From positions 1 to 64,000 of the forward strand of contig CAYNSX010000004.1 in the NCBI GenBank assembly GCA_964400165.1: 64,000 nucleotides of DNA. Direction: 5' to 3'. Positions 32,318 to 41,138 of this stretch are shown piece by piece (position 1 is the stretch's first letter; every line of letters begins with the position of its first letter). Source of the stretch: CAYNSX01 sp964400165 (lineage in GTDB: Bacteria > Armatimonadota > Hebobacteria > CAYNSX01). The notes below the pieces were generated by a model. The model was not told the DNA's origin, did no database searches, and saw nothing but the letters and a program-made list of their open reading frames with translations. The position numbers were made by a program, and so were the translations under genes.

Positions 32318-34468
32318 TTACCAGCGATAGTTCGCTGTCAGCGAGTAGCGCGTTTTCGGCTGGCTGAAGAGGACATCGCTGCCTTCGGTGGTGCGCACGA
32401 CGCCCGACAGGTCGAGGTACCAGTCCTTGGCGTCGATCTGGCTGGTCAGCCCGAAGCGGAGCAGGTAGTCGAAGCCGTCGCGGCGGTCGCCCGTCCCCAT
32501 CAAGCCGAACTCGGCGCCGAGGTAGCCGCGGGCGTGTTTGCCGAACGGCCCGTCGACGCGCAGTTCGCCGGTCAGGATGTTGCGCTGCGACGGCAGTTCG
32601 ATGCGCTCCGAGAAGCCGGTCGTCAGGTCATACCGCCCGAGCGGGAGCGTCAGGCGGATGGTGTGCGCTTCGTAGGGCTGGATGCGGCGGTTGTCGTCGA
32701 GCGGGTTGATGACATGCTCGACGGACAGCGTGCTGCGCTTGCCGAGCGCCCACTCGATGCGCTGGCGTTCGCCGGCGCCCTGTTGCAGGCGGCGCTCCTT
32801 GTCGAGCGGGTTGTCGAACTGCTCGAGGGTGAGCCGCATCTGCTTCGTCGCCTGCCAGGTGAGCAGCGTGTAGGCGCCGTCACCGAGTTGCGGGCGCTCC
32901 TTCTTGTCGAGCGGGTTTTGGAATTGTGCGTACTTCACTTGCAGCCCCTTGGCGGGCTTCCACTCGGCGAGCACTTCCTGCACGCCGATCGTGTCAAGCG
33001 CTTGCGCGCCCGCCGCGGTCGTCTGGGTCAGGCCGTCGCCGGTGCGCTGTTGAATGCGGGTCGTGAGGCTGAATCCGGGGATCGGCTGCATCGTCATCGA
33101 GAGGCCGACGATTTGCTGCTCGACGCCGTCCTTCTCGCCCGCCATCCAAGTGGCGGTCAGCGTGCCGAGTTTGCCCGCCTTCCAGCCGAGATCGAGTTGT
33201 GTGCGGCTGCGGTTGTCATTGCCGGCGAGCACGAGCGAGGTGCCGGTCAGCGACAGTGCTTTGCTCACGGGCAGCGTCAGGTTGATTGCGGTCGTGCTTT
33301 GGCCGGCGTCTTCGCCCTGGCGGATGCCGTCGCGCACCGCCTGGATTTGAATCTTGCCAAGGTTCGTCTGCAACTGCATATGGTCGCGCACCTGGTCGCG
33401 CGTCTGCCCGTCGGGCGTCGTCACCTGCGTCGTCTCTTGCAGCGCTTGCACGATGACGCCGGCAATCTGGTAATCGAGTTGCATCAGGTCGGTCACGGTG
33501 TCGGTGCTGCGGTCGTTCTGGGTGTCGGTGAGACTGGTGCGGCGCATCGTCATCTTGGGCAGGCCGGCGAGCCCGAGGCCGAAGTCGTAGGTCATCGTGC
33601 GCTTCGACTGGCCGGCGCTCGGCTTCGACCAATCGGTGAACGCCGCCTTCAGCGACAGCGGCCCGACCAGGTTGGGCGCCATCTCGAAGCCGAGGCGGCT
33701 CTCGCCGGGCTTGATGTCGAAGCCCGACTGCTCGGCGCCGGCGAACCCGAGGCCGAGCGACACATAGGTCGCCTTCATCGAGGCGAATCCGAGACTGCCG
33801 CTGGCGTTGAGTTTCATCGCGCTGGCGTCGGTGTGCTGCTGCCCCGACGACTGCATCGCCAAGCGCTGCAGGTCGCTTTGGAACGGCGCCCGCGGGTCGG
33901 TCGCCTGGCTGAACATCACCGCGGCGTCGAACCCGAACGCGCCGGTCGTGTGGGCGAGTTTCAATCCGGTTTGCAAGAAACTGGCGTTGGGGTTGTTCGG
34001 GTCGGTGGTCATGCGCAGCAGCGCCGACAGATCACCGGCGAAGAATGTCCCGATGGCCGCTTCGCTGGCGACATTCGACGCGCGGATGTTCGGCTGCGAG
34101 CGCAGCGGCAAGCGGAAGTACTCCACCGTCACTTGCGTCCCCGTGGGCAGCGGCTCCGTGAAAGTTACCGCGCCCTCGCCGGGGTTGATCTGATACTGCT
34201 CGCGCGCCATCCGCTGATTGCCCAGCCGCACCACGAACCCGACCGGCGAGATGTCCTTGAAGCGCAGGTAGTAGGGACCGGGCACGCCGCGGCCCGCGAC
34301 CAGGTCGCGGGTCATCAAACTGGTGGCGTCACTGGCGGTCTGGCCGGCGGGCAGACCGGGCGCCACAAACGGCGACGGGTCCGCGACTGCCGCCGAGGCA
34401 AGCGCGACCGCCAGGAGCGCTGCGCCGAGATACCGAATTCCCCGCATTCTCCTGCTTTCGCGGGCCAT
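32318..34468 (-). CDS. Outer-membrane beta-barrel protein with internal repeats, unknown
   Basis: A 716-residue protein with a signal peptide (IRYLGAALLAVALASAAVA) and a C-terminus ending SLTANYRW, typical of outer-membrane barrels. It opens with an Ig-like strand domain (DISPVGFVVRLGNQRMAREQYQINPGEGAVTF, shown here in parts) followed by alternating strands. Around residues 500-600 a unit centred on NPLDKxERxLQxG recurs three times at ~36-residue spacing (FQNPLDKKERPQLGDG, FDNPLDKERRLQQGAG, INPLDDNRRIQPYEA). The ATG at 34468 is used; the ATG at 34447 has AGGAG too close for use. Function unknown. Confidence 0.65.
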   Translation of the reverse strand: MARESRRMRGIRYLGAALLAVALASAAVADPSPFVAPGLPAGQTASDATSLMTRDLVAGRGVPGPYYLRFKDISPVGFVVRLGNQRMAREQYQINPGEGAVTFTEPLPTGTQVTVEYFRLPLRSQPNIRASNVASEAAIGTFFAGDLSALLRMTTDPNNPNASFLQTGLKLAHTTGAFGFDAAVMFSQATDPRAPFQSDLQRLAMQSSGQQHTDASAMKLNASGSLGFASMKATYVSLGLGFAGAEQSGFDIKPGESRLGFEMAPNLVGPLSLKAAFTDWSKPSAGQSKRTMTYDFGLGLAGLPKMTMRRTSLTDTQNDRSTDTVTDLMQLDYQIAGVIVQALQETTQVTTPDGQTRDQVRDHMQLQTNLGKIQIQAVRDGIRQGEDAGQSTTAINLTLPVSKALSLTGTSLVLAGNDNRSRTQLDLGWKAGKLGTLTATWMAGEKDGVEQQIVGLSMTMQPIPGFSLTTRIQQRTGDGLTQTTAAGAQALDTIGVQEVLAEWKPAKGLQVKYAQFQNPLDKKERPQLGDGAYTLLTWQATKQMRLTLEQFDNPLDKERRLQQGAGERQRIEWALGKRSTLSVEHVINPLDDNRRIQPYEAHTIRLTLPLGRYDLTTGFSERIELPSQRNILTGELRVDGPFGKHARGYLGAEFGLMGTGDRRDGFDYLLRFGLTSQIDAKDWYLDLSGVVRTTEGSDVLFSQPKTRYSLTANYRW

Positions 34469-34620
34469 CCTACGCTGCCCGCCAGGGAGGGTCAATCAGC
34501 CCGCCCGCCCTCGATGTTCCACAGCCCGACAGGCCTTGGACGGCGGCGGGAGGCGTAAAGTTCGGCGACACGGAGGAGCGCATCGTCAGCAAAGCCAGCG
34601 CGGAATTACCGCATCCGTAA

Positions 34621-34670
34621 GAACCCAATGGTACCGTTTGCCGCAATCCCCGTCACCGCAAATTGGGTTC
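34621..34670. repeat. Inverted repeat GAACCCAAT / ATTGGGTTC
   Basis: Nine-bp perfect arms (34621-34629 and 34662-34670) around a 32-nt spacer that holds GTACC and two CGCAA-like segments, followed by GTTTCGCAATTTTGGTTTT. It lies in a 263-bp gap between two minus-strand genes and may be regulatory. Confidence 0.35.
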
Positions 34671-34731
34671 GTTTCGCAATTTTGGTTTTCCCTGGCATGC
34701 CTGGGGATGAACAGAGGGCAGGGAGAAACGG

Positions 34732-35790
34732 TTAACCGGGCGCGCGGGCCGGGCGGGCCTCCGCAATCTGCCGGCCATCCGTGCGCTTCAGCGCGACGGG
34801 CTGGCCGGTCGCTTCGGCGAGCAACTGCAGCGGCACGGTGATGCCGTAGTCATAGTGCCGCGCCGGCGAGGGGAGCTTCACCTGCCGCCCAGCGACGCTC
34901 GCCGTTCGCGTCCCGAACGCCACCGTCACCGCGCGCCCGCCGACGGTGAACTGCACTTCCTTCGCGCTCGCCTTCACGACCTTGCCGCCGAGCAGCGCCA
35001 GCGCCTGGTCGAGCGCGACTTCGCTCTGCCCTGCGTTGACGCGATGCGCAATCGGCCGCTGTTTTGTTCCCGACACCAGATTGCCCGGATCGATGCGCTT
35101 GCCCCACAACAAATACCCCTCGATGCGCATATCGAGCGTGTAAATCATCTGCTCTACGAGCGACCGCTCTTCCGGGCGAAGCGGTACCGTCACGGCGTCG
35201 AAGTCCCATCGCTTTCCGCTCAAAGTCCAAACACTCACGAAGATCGGACCTCGGGTGAAATAGACGCGGTAGTAGAAATCCTCTCGGTCATTCACTTCAC
35301 CAACCGACCAGTCGCCCAGGTGTCCTGCAGGGCCTGGCGAGGGCAAGGTGCGAATGTCGAACGAAACACTCGCGACAAAGAGGCCAGCCGTCTTAGATGC
35401 TTCTAACCCCTTCGGCTCTGTCGTCCATTCCATTCCGAAACCAATCTTGCGAGTGCCCAGCGGCGCGGTGGGATCAGAATCTTCTCTGAAGAACGACTGC
35501 CCGGCGGCCGCTATGATCGGCAGTCCCACATCGTCAGTGTGCATCCTTCTCCAGTCCTCGTATTCTGCAAATGACGGACGCGGCGGCGGGATGTGATGCC
35601 ACCGGGGCAAACCGGATTCCAGTTTCCAGCCCACTGGACCTTCCGAGTCCGCGAAACGAATAGCGTCAAACCATACAGTCGGTACGGCGCGCACTTCTTG
35701 CGACCAGCTCGGCGCCAGGCACACTGGCAAGAAAAGAGTAACCGCGGTAAGCGCCATCCAACGGCGGGCGAACCAGCGAGTGCTGTTCAT
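34732..35790 (-). CDS. Exported protein with copper-amine-oxidase-N-like domain
   Basis: A 352-residue protein. After a signal peptide (ALTAVTLFLPVCLAPSWSQ) comes a Trp- and Pro-rich region of unknown type (residues ~40-240). The last ~90 residues (NAGQSEVALDQALALLGGKV ... YDYGITVPLQLLAEATGQ) resemble the Cu_amine_oxidN1/stalk domain found in many cell-surface proteins, which binds glycans or peptidoglycan rather than copper. It is probably co-transcribed with the transglutaminase-like gene, whose stop lies 2 nt upstream of this ATG. Confidence 0.7.
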   Translation of the reverse strand: MNSTRWFARRWMALTAVTLFLPVCLAPSWSQEVRAVPTVWFDAIRFADSEGPVGWKLESGLPRWHHIPPPRPSFAEYEDWRRMHTDDVGLPIIAAAGQSFFREDSDPTAPLGTRKIGFGMEWTTEPKGLEASKTAGLFVASVSFDIRTLPSPGPAGHLGDWSVGEVNDREDFYYRVYFTRGPIFVSVWTLSGKRWDFDAVTVPLRPEERSLVEQMIYTLDMRIEGYLLWGKRIDPGNLVSGTKQRPIAHRVNAGQSEVALDQALALLGGKVVKASAKEVQFTVGGRAVTVAFGTRTASVAGRQVKLPSPARHYDYGITVPLQLLAEATGQPVALKRTDGRQIAEARPARAPG

Positions 35791-35792
35791 CT

Positions 35793-37097
35793 TCAGTCCA
35801 CCACCTTTGGGACATAGCCCCGGAGCACCTCGAGATCGCTCGCAGGATAGCCCTGCACCAGCGCTGCTCGATACAGATTCCAGGCGACCTTCAATACATT
35901 AGAACCAGGAGGACAGTTCACCCTCGAACAGGCATCCCACGCGTATTCTGCCGTGCTTCCTCCGGGGGATGCCATGATGGCATGATAGTTCCAACTCCAG
36001 GTCTGACAGCCATACCTGAGCCCAGTCACATCGATGGGCCATGTACAGAACTGCTTGAAGGGTTGCGACGGGTCACAGTCAGGTGAAACCGCCGTTGGAA
36101 CGATCGTTTTCGAATCTCTCGAGGTGACGCCGACTGCCCGACACAAGAGCACTAACAGGTCGTTAACATCATTGCACTGTCCGTTTACGCGGACGTTCAT
36201 GTGCGCGCTCTCCGCGACATACAGTTGTGCGTTGAACTCTGGCGGATCTGCCCAATAGTTCGAGTAGAAGTATGCATCGCCGTCGGCTCGCTGTTGCGGG
36301 AAGGGAGGCAAGGGATAATTGAATAGAAACATTTCCACCCATAAGGTCAAACCAGCCGCCACCGAGTCGTTTGTGTTAGACATTATCGCGTGCCGACAGG
36401 CGTAGTCGAGGAGCGTTTGCCACGGCAGCGCACCCCAGGCCTCGCCGCTCTCAATCCATTGCGGCGCCTCAAGCAAGCGATAGATCCGCACGGGGGCTAT
36501 ACCGACTGCCACATCATTGTTCCCAAACTCCCAGTGACTCTCCGTGTCAGTCTTCGTCATGACCATATTCAATTCATACCCGATGTCATCCGGCAGCGGT
36601 CCCACCTCGAACTCAATGAGATGAATCGTTGGATTCGCGCCCCCGAACTTCAACAGCCATGACGCTTCTTCGGGATCCTCGCCGCTCCCAACATACACTG
36701 GTATGACGCGGTCGAATTCATCGCTGGCCTCTATGGTGAGAATGGTTTTCGTGATGATGGTGCACGAATACAGCACCATCGTCACATGCAGCGTGCTTCC
36801 CATCAGAACTGCTGTCGGATCCCGGTGCGGATTCGGTCCGCCCCCGACGCTGCATCCATACGGCGCTCCGTCCCACATCCACCCCGCCGGGTCGGTGGCA
36901 TGCGGTATCGCAACTTCGTTCAGCCAGATCGCGTATTCTGGCGCGCCGCTGACCTTCAGACTTCGGACGAACAGTTCACCATCTTCGCCCTGTTGCTGCG
37001 CGTCCACAGGCGCGGACTGCAGCGAAAGCAGCCCACCGAGAATCAGGAGAGCCAGGAGGCCTGGCCTGGCCTTGCCTTGCCTTGCCTTGCCGCTCAC
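35793..37097 (-). CDS. Exported transglutaminase-like protein
   Basis: A 434-residue protein. GTG 37097 has GGAGGG at good spacing; the open frame continuing upstream has no signal. The N-region contains a Lys/Ala/Arg-rich signal peptide (KARPGLLALLILGGLLSLQSAPVDAQ). The C-terminal half carries a transglutaminase-like triad: Cys in NGQCNDVNDLLVLLCRAVGV, His in WNYHAIMASP, Asp in EYAWDACS. Such domains cleave or cross-link peptides. Its start lies in a pentanucleotide tract (37060-37089). Base composition is lower in GC than its neighbours. Confidence 0.75.
   Translation of the reverse strand: MSGKARQGKARPGLLALLILGGLLSLQSAPVDAQQQGEDGELFVRSLKVSGAPEYAIWLNEVAIPHATDPAGWMWDGAPYGCSVGGGPNPHRDPTAVLMGSTLHVTMVLYSCTIITKTILTIEASDEFDRVIPVYVGSGEDPEEASWLLKFGGANPTIHLIEFEVGPLPDDIGYELNMVMTKTDTESHWEFGNNDVAVGIAPVRIYRLLEAPQWIESGEAWGALPWQTLLDYACRHAIMSNTNDSVAAGLTLWVEMFLFNYPLPPFPQQRADGDAYFYSNYWADPPEFNAQLYVAESAHMNVRVNGQCNDVNDLLVLLCRAVGVTSRDSKTIVPTAVSPDCDPSQPFKQFCTWPIDVTGLRYGCQTWSWNYHAIMASPGGSTAEYAWDACSRVNCPPGSNVLKVAWNLYRAALVQGYPASDLEVLRGYVPKVVD
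37060..37089. repeat. Six pentanucleotide units at the start of the transglutaminase-like gene
   Basis: On the plus strand (CCTGG)2(CCTTG)4, i.e. (CAAGG)4(CCAGG)2 on the coding strand. It begins about two codons after the GTG start at 37097-37095. Pentamers do not preserve frame, so changes in copy number would switch translation off or on. Confidence 0.75.
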
Positions 37098-37233
37098 CCT
37101 TCTTCCCTCCGAATTGATTCTACCCCCGCGATGCAAGAGTTGTGCACTGCTGACAACCGCCTGCTTGCCTGCCACGCCTTCCGCCGATGCAGTCCTTTCG
37201 CCCTGGCGATAAGATGCCATCACACAGGACTCT

Positions 37234-38670
37234 ATGACCACGGACGCCCTCATCGCGGAACTGCGCCGCCTGCTCGGACCCGAGGCCGTCTTCTCGCGGC
37301 CGGAGGAACTGGCCGTCTACGAATGCGACGCCTACACCGTCCCGAAGATGCGGCCCGAGGCGGTCGTCCTGCCGCGCAACACCGACGAAGTGGCGGCGGT
37401 GGTGCGGCTGTGCGCCCGGGCGCGGGTGCCTTTCGTCCCGCGCGGCGCGGGCACGGGGTTGAGCGGCGGCACGCTCCCCACCCGCGGCGGCGTGATGATC
37501 GGCTTGAGCCGGATGAACCGCATCGTCGCGGTGGACATCGCCAACCGCCGGGCGGTGGTCGAGGCGGGATTGGTGAACCTGCGCCTGACCGAGGCGGTCA
37601 GCAGCCGCGGGCTGTGCTTCGCGCCCGACCCGAGCAGCCAGATGGTCTCGACCATCGGCGGCAATGTCGCCGAGAACGCCGGCGGCCCGCACACACTGAA
37701 GTACGGCGTCACCACCAATCATGTGCTCGGCGTGGAACTGGTGCTGCCCGACGGCGAGGTGGTCTGGTGCGGCGCCGCGGTCGAAGACCTGCCCGGCCTC
37801 GACCTGACGGGCGTCGTCGTCGGCTCCGAGGGCACCTTCGGCATCGTGACGAAGGCGATCGTGCGGCTGGTGCCGCTGCCGCAGGGCTGGCGGACACTGC
37901 TGGCCATTTTCCCGAGCATCGACACGGCGAGCCGGGCGGTGTCGGGCATTCTCGGCGCCGGCGTGACGCCGGCGGCGCTGGAGATGATCGACCAGACGAT
38001 GCTGCGCGCCATCGAGGAGGCGTTCCACTACGGCTTCCCGACCGACGCCGGCGCGGTGCTGCTGGTGGAACTCGACGGCATCGAAGCGGGCCTCGACGCG
38101 CAGGCGGACCGCGTCGAGAAGGTGTGCGCGGAGTCGGGGGCGGTCGAAGTGCGCCGGGCGCACGACGCCGACGAGCGCGCCCATTTCTGGAAGGCGCGCA
38201 AGATGGCGGTGGGCACGGTCGGGCGCCTGGCGCCGAGCGTGGCGACGCAAGACGGCGTCATTCCGCGCACCAAACTCCCCGAGGCGCTGAAGCGCATCGA
38301 CGAGATCGCGGCGCGGCACCGGGTGCGCATTTGCCATGTCTTCCACGCCGGCGACGGCAACCTGCATCCCGTCACGCTCTTTGACGAGCGCGACGCCGAC
38401 GAGGCGCAGCGGGTCCTCGCCGCCGGCATGGACATCCTGCGGGTGTGCATCGACCTGGGCGGCAGTCTCACCGGCGAACACGGCATCGGCACCGAGAAAC
38501 TCGACGCGATGGCGCTGATGTTCACCGACGACGACCTGGCGGTCTTCCGCCGGGTGCGCGAGGCGTTCAATCCCGACGGGCTGTGCAATCCCGGCAAAGT
38601 GGTGCCGACGGGCGCCGAATGCCGCGAATTGCGAGTCAAGCAGGCCGCGGCGCCGGGCGCATGGGTTTGA
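37234..38670 (+). CDS. glcD: Glycolate oxidase FAD-linked subunit GlcD
   Basis: A 478-residue flavoprotein subunit of glycolate dehydrogenase, which turns glycolate into glyoxylate. The N-terminal FAD-binding domain shows PRNTDEVAAVVRLC, PRGAGTGLSGG and the loop DPSSQMVSTIGGNVAENAGGPHTLKYG, all typical of the GlcD/LldD FAD-type proteins; the C-terminal half carries the HAGDGNLHP motif. ATG 37234 is near a GGACTCT weak ribosome site. It overlaps glcE by 10 nt, part of a three-gene overlapping operon. Confidence 0.94.
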   Translation: MTTDALIAELRRLLGPEAVFSRPEELAVYECDAYTVPKMRPEAVVLPRNTDEVAAVVRLCARARVPFVPRGAGTGLSGGTLPTRGGVMIGLSRMNRIVAVDIANRRAVVEAGLVNLRLTEAVSSRGLCFAPDPSSQMVSTIGGNVAENAGGPHTLKYGVTTNHVLGVELVLPDGEVVWCGAAVEDLPGLDLTGVVVGSEGTFGIVTKAIVRLVPLPQGWRTLLAIFPSIDTASRAVSGILGAGVTPAALEMIDQTMLRAIEEAFHYGFPTDAGAVLLVELDGIEAGLDAQADRVEKVCAESGAVEVRRAHDADERAHFWKARKMAVGTVGRLAPSVATQDGVIPRTKLPEALKRIDEIAARHRVRICHVFHAGDGNLHPVTLFDERDADEAQRVLAAGMDILRVCIDLGGSLTGEHGIGTEKLDAMALMFTDDDLAVFRRVREAFNPDGLCNPGKVVPTGAECRELRVKQAAAPGAWV

Positions 38671-39833
38671 GCGCGGCGGGGCTGGGCCACAGCCTCCGCG
38701 TCCGCAGCGCGGGAGAAGTGGCGGCGGCGCTGCGCGCGGCGACCGCGGACAACGGCACTGTGTTTCCCGTCGGCGGCGGCACCCACCAGTTTCTCTCCGA
38801 CCTGCCGGCGGACGGCGCGACTTTCCTGCACCTCGCCGACCTCGACGACCTGGTGGACTATCAACCGGCCGACTTGACGGTGACCGTCGGGCCGGGAATG
38901 TCGCTCGCCCGCCTGCAGCACACGCTCGCCGAGAAGAAACAATGGGTCGCGCTCGAAGCAGCCGACGCGGAGCGGGCGACCATCGGCGGCATTCTGGCGA
39001 CCGGCTGGGCGGGGCCGCTGCGTCTCGGCCACGGCCGCCCGCGCGACCAAGTGCTCGGGATGCGGTTCGTGACCGGCGACGGCGTGCTGGCTAAAGCGGG
39101 CGGGCGGGTGGTGAAGAATGTGGCGGGCTACGATGTCTGCCGGCTGCTGTGCAGCAGCCACGGAACGCTGGCGGTCATCACGGAGGTGACGCTGCGCGTC
39201 CGGCCGCTGCCGGAACGCGAGGAGACTGTGGTGGCGCGGTTCGACGGCGCCGAGGATGCGGTGCATGCCGCCGAGGCGGTGTGGCGGACGCGCTGGGCGC
39301 CGACAATGCTGACGCTGCAGATCGAGCAGCAGTCGGCACGGCTGTTCATCGGGTCGGACGGCGACCCCGACTCCGTCGCCGCGCAGAGCGCGGCGCTCGC
39401 CGAGTTGCTGCGCATCCGCGGCGCGCAGCCGCAAGTGCTGCGCGAGGACCGGTGGAACGAGGCGCCGCCGCGGCAGGCGCTGCGCGCCGCCGCGGTGCCC
39501 GAGTCGGGGCACGGGCTGCGGGTGTCGCTGCTGCCGAGCGACCTGGGCGCGCTGCTGACGACGGTGGGAAGCGAGTCGCAGTCGGCGGTGGCGCACTACG
39601 CGTCGGGGATCGCGCACCTGCGCTTCGCGCCGGGGGCGGTGGCGGCGATGCGGGCAGTGCGGAAGTTCGCGCTGAAGCACGGCGGCGCGGCGGTGCTGGA
39701 AGGGCCGGGCGTGGACGGCTTCTCGCGTTGGGGCCCGCGGCGGCCCGATTTCCCGCTGATGCAGCGCTTGAAGACCGCTTTCGACCCAAAGAGTGTCCTG
39801 CCGCCGCTGCCATTCGGCGAGGCGCCCCAATGA
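38661..39833 (+). CDS. glcE: Glycolate oxidase FAD-binding subunit GlcE
   Basis: A 390-residue second flavin subunit. FAD-domain motifs: FPVGGGTHQFL, ATIGGILATGWAGPLRLGHGRPRDQVLG, GRVVKNVAGYDVCRLLCSSHGTLAVITEVTLRVRP. It begins at ATG 38661 inside the last codons of glcD, and its stop overlaps the glcF start (ATGA), so all three subunits are translationally coupled. The size is typical of GlcE. Confidence 0.93.
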   Translation: MGLSAAGLGHSLRVRSAGEVAAALRAATADNGTVFPVGGGTHQFLSDLPADGATFLHLADLDDLVDYQPADLTVTVGPGMSLARLQHTLAEKKQWVALEAADAERATIGGILATGWAGPLRLGHGRPRDQVLGMRFVTGDGVLAKAGGRVVKNVAGYDVCRLLCSSHGTLAVITEVTLRVRPLPEREETVVARFDGAEDAVHAAEAVWRTRWAPTMLTLQIEQQSARLFIGSDGDPDSVAAQSAALAELLRIRGAQPQVLREDRWNEAPPRQALRAAAVPESGHGLRVSLLPSDLGALLTTVGSESQSAVAHYASGIAHLRFAPGAVAAMRAVRKFALKHGGAAVLEGPGVDGFSRWGPRRPDFPLMQRLKTAFDPKSVLPPLPFGEAPQ

Positions 39834-41050
39834 GTGAGCCCGCCCGCGCCGAACTCGACCAATTGAGCCAGGCCTGCATCCACTGCGGGCTGTGCTTGGA
39901 GGCGTGCCCGACCTACCGCGTCCTGGGCTCGGAGATGGACTCGCCGCGCGGGCGCATTTATCTGATGCGCGCCGTCCTGCATGACGAATTGCAGCCGACC
40001 GCGACGGTGCAGAAACACCTCGACCGTTGCGTCGGCTGCCGGGCGTGCGAACCGGCGTGTCCGTCGGGGATGCAATACGGGCGATTGCTCGAGGGGTTCC
40101 GCGCCGCGGTGTCGGAACCGGCGCGACCGCGCGGCTGGCGGCGGACAGTGGTGCGCGCGCTGATTCGGACGGTGCTGCCGCACCCCGCCCGCTTGCGCCG
40201 GGCGCTGGCGTGGGGCGCGTTCGCTCGCGCGATCGCGCGCCTGTTCAAGCGCCGCGGGCCGCTGCCGCTGGCGCTTGATTCGCTGCCGCAGCCGCAGGCG
40301 CGACTGCCGCTGCCGGAGACGACATACGCGGGAGGCGCGCGCGGGCGCGTCGGGTTCTTGCGCGGCTGCGCGATGTCCGTGCTGTTCCCGGCCGTGAATG
40401 CCGATACCGTGCGCGTCCTCGCCGCGGCGGGCTACGCGGTCGTGACGCCGCCGCAGCAGGGCTGCTGCGGCGCGCTGGCCGCGCATGACGGCGATCACGC
40501 GGGCGCGGCGCAGTTCGCGCGGGCGCTGATCGCGGCGTTCCCGACCGACTTGGAATGCATCGTGACGAACTCCGCCGGCTGCGGCGCCGCTATGAAACAA
40601 TACGGCCACCTGCTCGGCGATGAGGACGGCGCCCGGTTCGCCGCCACGGTGCGCGATGTCAGCGAAGTGCTGGTCGATACTCCGTTGCCGCTCGTCGAGC
40701 GGAAACAGCGCGTCGCCTACTACGACCCCTGCCACCTGAAGAACGGCCAGGGCATCACAAAGCAACCGCGGGCGCTGCTGCGAGCGGCGCCGGGCGTGGA
40801 ATTGGTCGAACTCGGCGCGCTCGGCTGCTGCGGCGGCGCCGGCGCCTACTTCCTGACGCAGCCCGGACTCTCGCAATCGCTGCTCGATGCGCTGATGGAC
40901 TGCGTCGCCGAGGCGAAGCCCGATGTTGTCGTCACCGGCAACCCGTCGTGCCTGCTGCAGTTGCAGAAAGGGGTGGCCCAGCGCGGCCTGACCATCCCCG
41001 TCCAGCACCTCGCCGAGTTCCTGGCTGAATCGCTTTCGACAGACCCTTGA
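39830..41050 (+). CDS. glcF: Glycolate oxidase iron-sulfur subunit GlcF
   Basis: A 406-residue electron-transfer subunit with two [4Fe-4S] motifs (CIHCGLCLEACP and CVGCRACEPACP) and two CCG domains (QGCCGAL; GCCGGAGAYF) of the kind that bind cofactors in succinate/glycolate and heterodisulfide enzymes. It receives electrons from GlcD/E and passes them to the quinone pool. ATG 39830 overlaps the glcE stop by 4 nt. A lower-GC region begins right after its stop. Confidence 0.95.
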   Translation: MSEPARAELDQLSQACIHCGLCLEACPTYRVLGSEMDSPRGRIYLMRAVLHDELQPTATVQKHLDRCVGCRACEPACPSGMQYGRLLEGFRAAVSEPARPRGWRRTVVRALIRTVLPHPARLRRALAWGAFARAIARLFKRRGPLPLALDSLPQPQARLPLPETTYAGGARGRVGFLRGCAMSVLFPAVNADTVRVLAAAGYAVVTPPQQGCCGALAAHDGDHAGAAQFARALIAAFPTDLECIVTNSAGCGAAMKQYGHLLGDEDGARFAATVRDVSEVLVDTPLPLVERKQRVAYYDPCHLKNGQGITKQPRALLRAAPGVELVELGALGCCGGAGAYFLTQPGLSQSLLDALMDCVAEAKPDVVVTGNPSCLLQLQKGVAQRGLTIPVQHLAEFLAESLSTDP

Positions 41051-41138
41051 CAGGACATCCACAGGATTGGCATACTAATAAAACAAAAGTTTGAATATCG
41101 AGACGCATGGAAAGTCTGTACAGTCCGAAGGGAAAGCC

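Noticed and set aside
32534..34558. 674-residue plus-strand frame across the barrel gene
   Set aside because: His/Arg/Gly-rich antisense shadow without domains; the minus-strand barrel has a signal peptide and typical C-terminus.
41091..41138. TTG start extending the methylase by 16 residues
   Set aside because: ATG 41139 has a good ribosome site and the extra residues have no similarity to D12 methylases.
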